Shown here one piece after another: positions 59,579 through 64,000 of a stretch of DNA of 64,000 bases (its first letter is position 1; every line of letters starts with the position of its first letter). Origin of the DNA: UBA2589 sp038120095 (GTDB lineage: Bacteria; Gemmatimonadota; Gemmatimonadetes; Longimicrobiales; Gaopeijiaceae); assembly GCA_038120095.1 (NCBI GenBank), contig JAYOKZ010000015.1:5398-69397 (forward strand), written 5' to 3'. Position numbers and translations under genes: made by a program. The notes under the pieces are model-generated. The model was not told the origin of the DNA, searched no databases, and was given only the letters and a program-made list of their open reading frames with translations.

Positions 59579-60093
59579 TGAGCGCTCAGGGAATCCTCGC
59601 CTCGTACGAGTATCTCGATTCGACGGTCGATGCGATCGAGAACCTCAAGAAGGCCGGCTTCGAAGACATCAAGGCGTACGCGCCCTACCCGGAGCACCAC
59701 ATCGAGCACGCGCTCGGCTACGGGCAAAGCCCGGTCCGGGTCTGGACGCTTGTCGGCGCACTGACAGGGACGTCGACGGCCTTCGCCTTCACCAGCTGGA
59801 CGTCGGTGGAGTGGCCGCTCGTCGTCGGTGGCAAGCCGATCATCTCGATTCCGGCCTTCATCCCGATCGTCTTCGAGATGTCGGTGCTTTTCGGGGCTCT
59901 CGCGACGGTGATCGGCCTCTTCGTTCTGAGCAAGCTCCCGAACGTGAAGCCGGCCGTGGTCTACGATCCCGAGTTCACTGCCGGTCGTTACGGCGTGTAT
60001 GTGGAGGCTGACGGAAGCCGCCTCGAGGAAGCGAGAACGATCATGAATGCTGAAGAGCCGATCGAGCTCCGGGAGGGTGCGGCTGATGCGTAG
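59578..60093 (+). CDS. actD: Alternative complex III subunit D (DUF3341)
   Basis: The 171-residue protein has the DUF3341 opening (ILASYEYLDSTVDAIENLKKAGF, YAPYPEHHIEHALG) and two membrane spans (about 57-85 and 95-120). ActD is a small membrane subunit of ACIII. The C-terminal tail GRYGVYVEADGSRLEEAR is soluble. The gene overlaps actE by eight bases. Confidence 0.95.
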   Translation: MSAQGILASYEYLDSTVDAIENLKKAGFEDIKAYAPYPEHHIEHALGYGQSPVRVWTLVGALTGTSTAFAFTSWTSVEWPLVVGGKPIISIPAFIPIVFEMSVLFGALATVIGLFVLSKLPNVKPAVVYDPEFTAGRYGVYVEADGSRLEEARTIMNAEEPIELREGAADA

Positions 60094-60760
60094 TCACACT
60101 CGTTTCTTCCGCCCGTTCGTTGCGGGCCTGGCCCTCACGACGCTCGTGGGCTGCAAGCCGCTCGATGACGCGATGGTCTCCGTCTTCGGTCGCTCGATGC
60201 GCGATTCGCGCTCGTTCGATCCGTACGAGCATCCGATGCCGCCGGCGGAAGGTTCGGTGGCGTTCGCGGCGGGGAACTGGCCGTCTGCGGACGGTGAGGT
60301 GAACCTCGGCCAGCCCGAAGGAGTCGCGATCCCGTACTTCACCCAGTTCGACCTCGGCACGCCGGGCATCGGTGGTGAGGTCATTCAGGGGCTCGTGAAC
60401 CCGACGGACCCGACCAGCGCGGCGTCGCTCGAGCGGGGTGAGGAGCTCTACTCCCGCTTCTGCGTCGTCTGTCACGGGCCGGACGGCGTGGGCGCCAACG
60501 CCTACATCGCCGACAAGCACCCGCTGCTGCCCGCGTACAACCTTTCCGGAGCGCAGGTCGCGTCGTATTCAGACGCCTACATCTATGCCATGATCCGGGT
60601 CGGACGCGGCCTCATGCCGGAGTACGGCGGGCGGATCACCCACTTCGACCGTTGGCATATCGTGAACTACGTCCGACAGCTCCAGGTTCAGGCGGGTACG
60701 CGCAGTGCGGAGGCTCCGGCCCCGATCCCTGCACCCGATGCTGATGGGGGGGACCGCTGA
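60086..60760 (+). CDS. actE: Alternative complex III subunit E (mono-heme cytochrome c)
   Basis: The 224-residue lipoprotein (LTTLVGC lipobox at Cys23) has one cytochrome c domain with CVVCH (126-130) and probable distal Met in GRGLMPEYGGR. It matches ActE. ATG 60086 is the start giving a proper signal, inside the end of actD. The Pro/Ala-rich C terminus follows the heme domain. The stop overlaps the actF start (TGATG). Confidence 0.95.
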   Translation: MRSHTRFFRPFVAGLALTTLVGCKPLDDAMVSVFGRSMRDSRSFDPYEHPMPPAEGSVAFAAGNWPSADGEVNLGQPEGVAIPYFTQFDLGTPGIGGEVIQGLVNPTDPTSAASLERGEELYSRFCVVCHGPDGVGANAYIADKHPLLPAYNLSGAQVASYSDAYIYAMIRVGRGLMPEYGGRITHFDRWHIVNYVRQLQVQAGTRSAEAPAPIPAPDADGGDR

Positions 60761-62079
60761 TGCATCACCACATCCCCTCTGACATTCCCGTCCGGTATCT
60801 GCCCCGGGACAAGACGATGAACACAGTGGCCGGGACGATGTTCGTCGTCGGCCTGCTGGCGTTCGTCATCCAGCTGACCCAGAACGCCCATGGCGCGTGG
60901 ATCAGCTACGTCACGAACTGGATGTTCTTTTCGAGCATCGCCATGGGGTCCGTCATGTTCGCGGTCGCCACATGGATCGTGAAGGCCAAATGGAACTGGT
61001 CCGTGCGCCGTGTGAGTCAGGCCGGGGCCGCATTCCTGCCAGTCGCCTTCGTACTCCTCCTACCCATGCTCACCCTCGGGGCGGATTACTTCCCGTGGAT
61101 CGAGATGATGGGGTACGACTACATCGTCCAGAAGAAGGCCGCGTACCTGAACCTTCCGTTCCTCATCACGCGGAACGTCATCGGTGCGATGATCCTCTTC
61201 GGTCTCGGCACCTACTTCGTGTACCTCGCGGTGCGGCCTGACATGGGGCTCACCGAGGGTGCGGAGGAGGATGACGAAGGTCGCGCATCGTGGCGCGGCA
61301 AGCTCACACAGGGCTGGATGGGTCAGGAGCAGGAGGAAGTCTCCAGCTACCAGCGCATGACCGTTCTCGGGCCGGCCATCGTGCTCGTCTACGCGTTCGT
61401 CATGACGATTTTCGCCTACGACTGGGCGATGTCGCTCGAGCCGCACTGGTTCAGCACGATGTTCGGGCCGTGGTACTTCATGGGTGCCTTCTGGGGCGGT
61501 GTGACCGTCACGGGCCTCTGGAGCATCTACCTGCGGACGAAGCACAAGGACATGCAGAACCTCATCGGCCTGCAGCAGCGTCACGACCTGGGCAAGCTGA
61601 CCTTCGCCTTCACTGTCTTCTGGGGATACCTCTTCTTCTCTCAGTACATCGTGATCTGGTACGGAAAGCTTCCGTGGGAGCAGGCGTGGATCGTACGCCG
61701 CTCCGGTGAGGTGTGGGGCAGCTTCTCGACGATGGTCGTTTGCATGTGCTTCTTCATCCCGTTCATCGGGCTGATCGGTCGCAAGCCGAAGATGGTGCCG
61801 AAGGTCTACGGCGTGTTTGCCTCGATCATCATGCTTGGCCTCTGGCTCGAGCGTTACGGTATGGTCGCGCCGTCGCTGCACCATGAGGGTGACCCGATCT
61901 TCACGATCTGGCAGCCGCTCATCGGCCTCATGTTCCTGGGACTGTATCTGGGCTCCGTCCGCTGGTTCCTGTCGACCTTCCCGGTCATTCAGGTCTGGCA
62001 GCCCATGCAGGATCCCGAATCGCTGGAAGCGGAGCTTCCGGCGGACATGCAGGGCGCCGCTGGCGTGTCGGGAGACTGA
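60760..62079 (+). CDS. actF: Alternative complex III subunit F (NrfD-like)
   Basis: The 439-residue polytopic subunit is the ActF paralogue of ActC, containing MEMMGYDYIVQ-like loop (IEMMGYDYIVQKKAAYLN), FAYDWAMSLEPHWFSTMFGPWYFMGAF and SQYIVIWYGKLPWEQAWIVRR. It completes actABCDEF. Terminator hairpins follow 71-107 bases after the stop, closing the operon. Confidence 0.95.
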   Translation: MHHHIPSDIPVRYLPRDKTMNTVAGTMFVVGLLAFVIQLTQNAHGAWISYVTNWMFFSSIAMGSVMFAVATWIVKAKWNWSVRRVSQAGAAFLPVAFVLLLPMLTLGADYFPWIEMMGYDYIVQKKAAYLNLPFLITRNVIGAMILFGLGTYFVYLAVRPDMGLTEGAEEDDEGRASWRGKLTQGWMGQEQEEVSSYQRMTVLGPAIVLVYAFVMTIFAYDWAMSLEPHWFSTMFGPWYFMGAFWGGVTVTGLWSIYLRTKHKDMQNLIGLQQRHDLGKLTFAFTVFWGYLFFSQYIVIWYGKLPWEQAWIVRRSGEVWGSFSTMVVCMCFFIPFIGLIGRKPKMVPKVYGVFASIIMLGLWLERYGMVAPSLHHEGDPIFTIWQPLIGLMFLGLYLGSVRWFLSTFPVIQVWQPMQDPESLEAELPADMQGAAGVSGD

Positions 62080-62149
62080 CCGAACCACCTTGGCTCCCGT
62101 GCCGGGCGGCACCGGTGCGTTCGATCTTGATGGTGTGCACGTGCTTTCA

Positions 62150-62169
62150 GATGAACCGTCGGGTTCATC
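62150..62169 (+). repeat. Perfect hairpin after actF
   Basis: GATGAACC-GTCG-GGTTCATC is a perfect eight-pair inverted repeat directly upstream of the main terminator. It lacks a U-tract and may be an RNA-stabilising 3' structure. Confidence 0.5.
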
Positions 62170-62185
62170 TCGAGGTATACAGACA

Positions 62186-62213
62186 AGGCCCTTCCGGCTC
62201 TCCGGAAGGGCCT
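62186..62213 (+). terminator. Intrinsic terminator of the act operon
   Basis: AGGCCCTTCCGG-CTCT-CCGGAAGGGCCT forms a perfect 12-pair stem with a four-base loop, followed by CTGTT. It is the clearest terminator in the window and separates act from the FKBP genes. The weak U-tract is typical of GC-rich genomes. Confidence 0.85.
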
Positions 62214-62254
62214 CTGTTCATGCGACAAACTCGACCCTCAGGTAACATCCGATC

Positions 62255-62737
62255 ATGAAAAACGTTCGCTCGTTTCGCCGCGGACTCGTGCTGCTCTCCG
62301 TCCTTGCCGCGTCCGCCTGCGACGACCCCTTTCAGGTGATCGAAGACATCACCTTCAATGAGAGCCTCGGGATCGTCCTGTCCGAATTCACTCGCCTGGA
62401 GAGTGGCGTCTACATCAGGGACGACGTCGTAGGATCCGGGGGACTCACGGAGTCGGGGCAGACGGCGATCGTCGAGTATACCGGTTATCTCGCCAACGGC
62501 ACGTCATTCGGAAGCGGCACCTTCCCATTCGTGATCGGGGGCGGGGGTACCATCGCCGGCTTCGAGATCGGGGTGTTCGGCATGCGTGCCGGAGGGGACC
62601 GGTGGATCATTATTCCACCTGCCCTCGGGTATGCCGATTCTGATCAGCCGACGATTCCTGCGGGCTCGGTCCTGATCTTCAACGTGGTGCTCTGTACCCT
62701 CGACGGCGAGGGCCCGGACCCGGACTGCGGCGGCTGA
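62255..62737 (+). CDS. FKBP-type peptidyl-prolyl isomerase-like lipoprotein (copy 1)
   Basis: The 160-residue product has a lipoprotein signal (LLSVLAASAC) and a compact FKBP domain (TAIVEYTGYLANGTSF, PFVIGGGGTIAGFEIGVFGM, GGDRWIIIPPALGYAD, IPAGSVLIFNVVLC). The shared upstream segment FQVIEDITFNESLGIVLS is repeated in the next gene. Several active-site aromatic residues of canonical FKBPs are retained (Tyr, Phe, Ile), so isomerase activity is plausible. The stop overlaps the next start. Confidence 0.88.
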   Translation: MKNVRSFRRGLVLLSVLAASACDDPFQVIEDITFNESLGIVLSEFTRLESGVYIRDDVVGSGGLTESGQTAIVEYTGYLANGTSFGSGTFPFVIGGGGTIAGFEIGVFGMRAGGDRWIIIPPALGYADSDQPTIPAGSVLIFNVVLCTLDGEGPDPDCGG

Positions 62738-63228
62738 TGCTCCGTTCCGCCGTCGTCGTGACGGCTGCGGTTCTCGCTGCCGCCTGCGCCGAAGGGAGCA
62801 CCCAGCCCGAAGTCGAGTTTCAGGTCATCGAAGAACTGGACTTCGCTCCCAGCCTGGGGATCGACCTCTCCGCGATGACGCGAACGGAGGGTGGGTCATA
62901 CCTGCAGGATCTCGTCGAGGGGACCGGTCCCGAGGTCGTGTACGGGAGCGTCGTCACCATCAACCTCACCGGTTGGCTCGCGAACGGCACAGAGTGGATC
63001 AACTCGACCGAAGGTCTCCTTCTCGGGAACACCGCCGTCATCCTCGGTCTCGAAGATGCCGTGTTCCTCATGCGCGAGGGAGGGGAGCGCCTGGCGGTGA
63101 TCCCGCCCGAGAGAGCTTTCGGTGGGCTCCCGCACTACGACGCCTATGGCCGCGTCCTCGTGCCCGCCGGGTCGGTTGTCGTGCTGAAGGTTGAGGCGGT
63201 GTCGGTAGTGAATGAGGAAGGGGCGTAG
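62737..63228 (+). CDS. FKBP-type peptidyl-prolyl isomerase-like lipoprotein (copy 2)
   Basis: The 163-residue paralogue repeats the layout: lipobox AAAC, segment FQVIEELDFAPSLGIDLS, then FKBP strands VVTINLTGWLANGTEW, TAVILGLEDAVFLMREGGER, VIPPERAFGG and VPAGSVVVLKVEAV. Key aromatic positions differ from copy 1 (YTGYL becomes LTGWL), so the active site may have diverged. It is coupled to copy 1 through overlapping ATGs, a tandem duplication. Confidence 0.86.
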   Translation: MLRSAVVVTAAVLAAACAEGSTQPEVEFQVIEELDFAPSLGIDLSAMTRTEGGSYLQDLVEGTGPEVVYGSVVTINLTGWLANGTEWINSTEGLLLGNTAVILGLEDAVFLMREGGERLAVIPPERAFGGLPHYDAYGRVLVPAGSVVVLKVEAVSVVNEEGA

Positions 63229-63320
63229 GGGGGGACGGCGGAGAGCGAGTGGCTTAGAGCGAGCGGTGCCGGATGGAGCCGGCGAGGGATGAAGGCGCGC
63301 TGCGTCCTTCACGCATGAAG

Positions 63321-63369
63321 AGTGAGGGGGAGGGGCACCGCGCCTGGCGGCACCCCACCGTCCCTCACT
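63321..63369. terminator. Candidate bidirectional terminator
   Basis: AGTGAGGG (63321) and CCCTCACT (63362-63369) form the base of an inverted repeat enclosing a GC-rich loop. It lies between the convergent FKBP and OmpA-family genes, as expected for a shared terminator. Confidence 0.45.
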
Positions 63370-63376
63370 TTGCTCT

Positions 63377-64000
63377 TCAGCTCCCTCCGTGCCGCCGCAG
63401 CATCTCCTGCTGCATTTCCTCGCTCGCGAAGATCGCGACCTCAACGCGGCGGTTGGCCTGACGTCCCGCGTCCGTGTCGTCCGTGTCGACCGGCTCTTCT
63501 TCGCCCATCCCCATCGCCGTTACGCGATCGGGGTCGAGGCCGGCGCCGAGGAGGTAGTTGCGAGCAGCGTCGGCGCGGCGCTCTGAGAGGCCCTGGTTGT
63601 AGGATGCCTCACCCGTCGAGTCCGTGTGGCCGACGACCAGCACATCTGTGCCCTCGTACTCCTCGAGTGATGCGACCAGATCCGACAGGTTCTGCTGCGC
63701 CGCGGCCCTGAGCGTCGACTGGTTCACGTCGAAGAGGATNNNNNNNNNNCGTTCGGGAGCTTGTCCTGGAGGTCTTCGGCCTGCGCGTCCATTACGCCGC
63801 CGATCGCCGCGCCGGCTGCGCCACCGATCGCTGCGCCGATGATGGCGCTACGTGCGGAGCCGCCCGCGATGCCGCCGATCACGGCGCCGGCGGCTGCGCC
63901 GCCGAGGGCGCCGGTCCTCAGGTTCGTGCTGCAGCCGGAGATGGTGAGGGCGGCTGCCAGGATGATGAGGGTGCGGGGGAGGGGGGTGGAAAGGGTGGTG
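63377..64000 (-). CDS. OmpA-family lipoprotein with glycine zipper (5' end outside window, interrupted by gap)
   Basis: The C-terminal part is an OmpA peptidoglycan-binding domain: VLVVGHTDSTGEASYNQGLS, RADAARNYLLGAG and RQANRRVEVAIF, with the conserved Asp and Arg. Upstream of the N run, the minus strand reads a lipoprotein signal (LIILAAALTISGC) and glycine-zipper repeats (GALGGAAAGAVIGGIAGG). The layout matches YiaD-like lipoproteins that tether the outer membrane to peptidoglycan. The two halves are in different frames as written, because the gap length is not real. No start codon is seen in the window. Confidence 0.8.
63740..63749. other. Assembly gap (ten N)
   Basis: Ten N interrupt the OmpA-family gene. 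Codons on each side are out of register by one base if the gap is taken as ten. Comparison with YiaD-type proteins suggests about 15-20 residues, or roughly 50 bases, are missing. Confidence 0.9.

Noticed and set aside
1..64000. CRISPR arrays, insertion sequences, prophage, integrons or rRNA/tRNA genes
   Set aside because: No regularly spaced repeats, transposase, integrase or phage structural motifs, and no tRNA or rRNA signatures were found on reading both strands.

Overview
The window is 64 kb of GC-rich, densely packed bacterial chromosome. It has no rRNA, tRNA, CRISPR array, insertion sequence or prophage that I can recognise. A run of ten N near the right end suggests an assembled draft or metagenome contig. 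The gene content points to Gemmatimonadota or a close relative, as inference only: a complete alternative complex III (actABCDEF), an A-family cytochrome c oxidase, an outer-membrane DUF5916 protein, many small lipoproteins, a YpdA-type reductase and vitamin B12 scavenging. No ribosomal or marker gene is present to settle the phylum. Genes are packed tightly: stop/start overlaps (ATGA, GTGA, TGATG) are common, and most convergent pairs are separated by 0-60 bp.

Layout. 1-2.5 kb: end of an unknown gene, then a translationally coupled trio (MORN-repeat lipoprotein, 34-residue membrane peptide, class V aminotransferase) and a convergent DUF192 lipoprotein. 2.7-8.4 kb: a respiratory operon with a Trm112-like protein, di-heme cytochrome c, 55-residue membrane protein, coxB, coxA, coxC, a fused subunit IV-cytochrome c, a second subunit III and a small CPVC membrane protein. 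8.4-13.7 kb: cobalamin uptake, with one B12 riboswitch ahead of btuFCD and a second ahead of btuB. 13.8-25.6 kb: TPR and polytopic membrane proteins, a VWA protein and its likely MoxR-type ATPase partner 4.4 kb away, mutY, a creatininase-family protein, an SDR, a divergent Lrp/PLP-lyase pair, and ETF:quinone oxidoreductase. 25.6-31 kb: a minus-strand block of hydrolases (SnoaL-like lipoprotein, amidohydrolase, Nudix, gamma-glutamyltransferase-like, metallo-beta-lactamase fold). 31-36.5 kb: lon with a lysine-rich tail, a free-standing amino-acid adenylation protein, and selD. 36.6-44.6 kb: SirB1-like, YgfZ-like, YpdA-like, a D-aminoacylase-like amidohydrolase and DUF5916. 44.7-49.8 kb: a LuxE-like/LuxC-like pair, an AbrB-type regulator and an ABC exporter. 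50.2-54.3 kb: moxR-DUF58-transglutaminase operon. 54.5-62.1 kb: actABCDEF, closed by a strong terminator. 62.3-64 kb: two tandem FKBP lipoproteins and an OmpA-family lipoprotein broken by the assembly gap.

How it fits together. Alternative complex III oxidises quinol and passes electrons through c-type cytochromes to the cox oxidase, so two loci 46 kb apart probably form one aerobic chain. ETF:quinone oxidoreductase feeds the same quinone pool. B12 is apparently imported under riboswitch control. The most informative observations are: (1) selD is itself a selenoprotein gene, with an in-frame TGA at the active site, the true start 84 bp upstream of the ATG a naive caller picks, and a hairpin just after the TGA; (2) CoxA appears to lack the K-channel lysine, and CoxB the K-channel entry glutamate, while the D-channel residues are kept; (3) the cytochrome c domain that caa3 oxidases carry on subunit II is here fused to subunit IV; (4) two tiny membrane-peptide genes are embedded in coupled operons; (5) a LuxE/LuxC pair lies outside any lux context.
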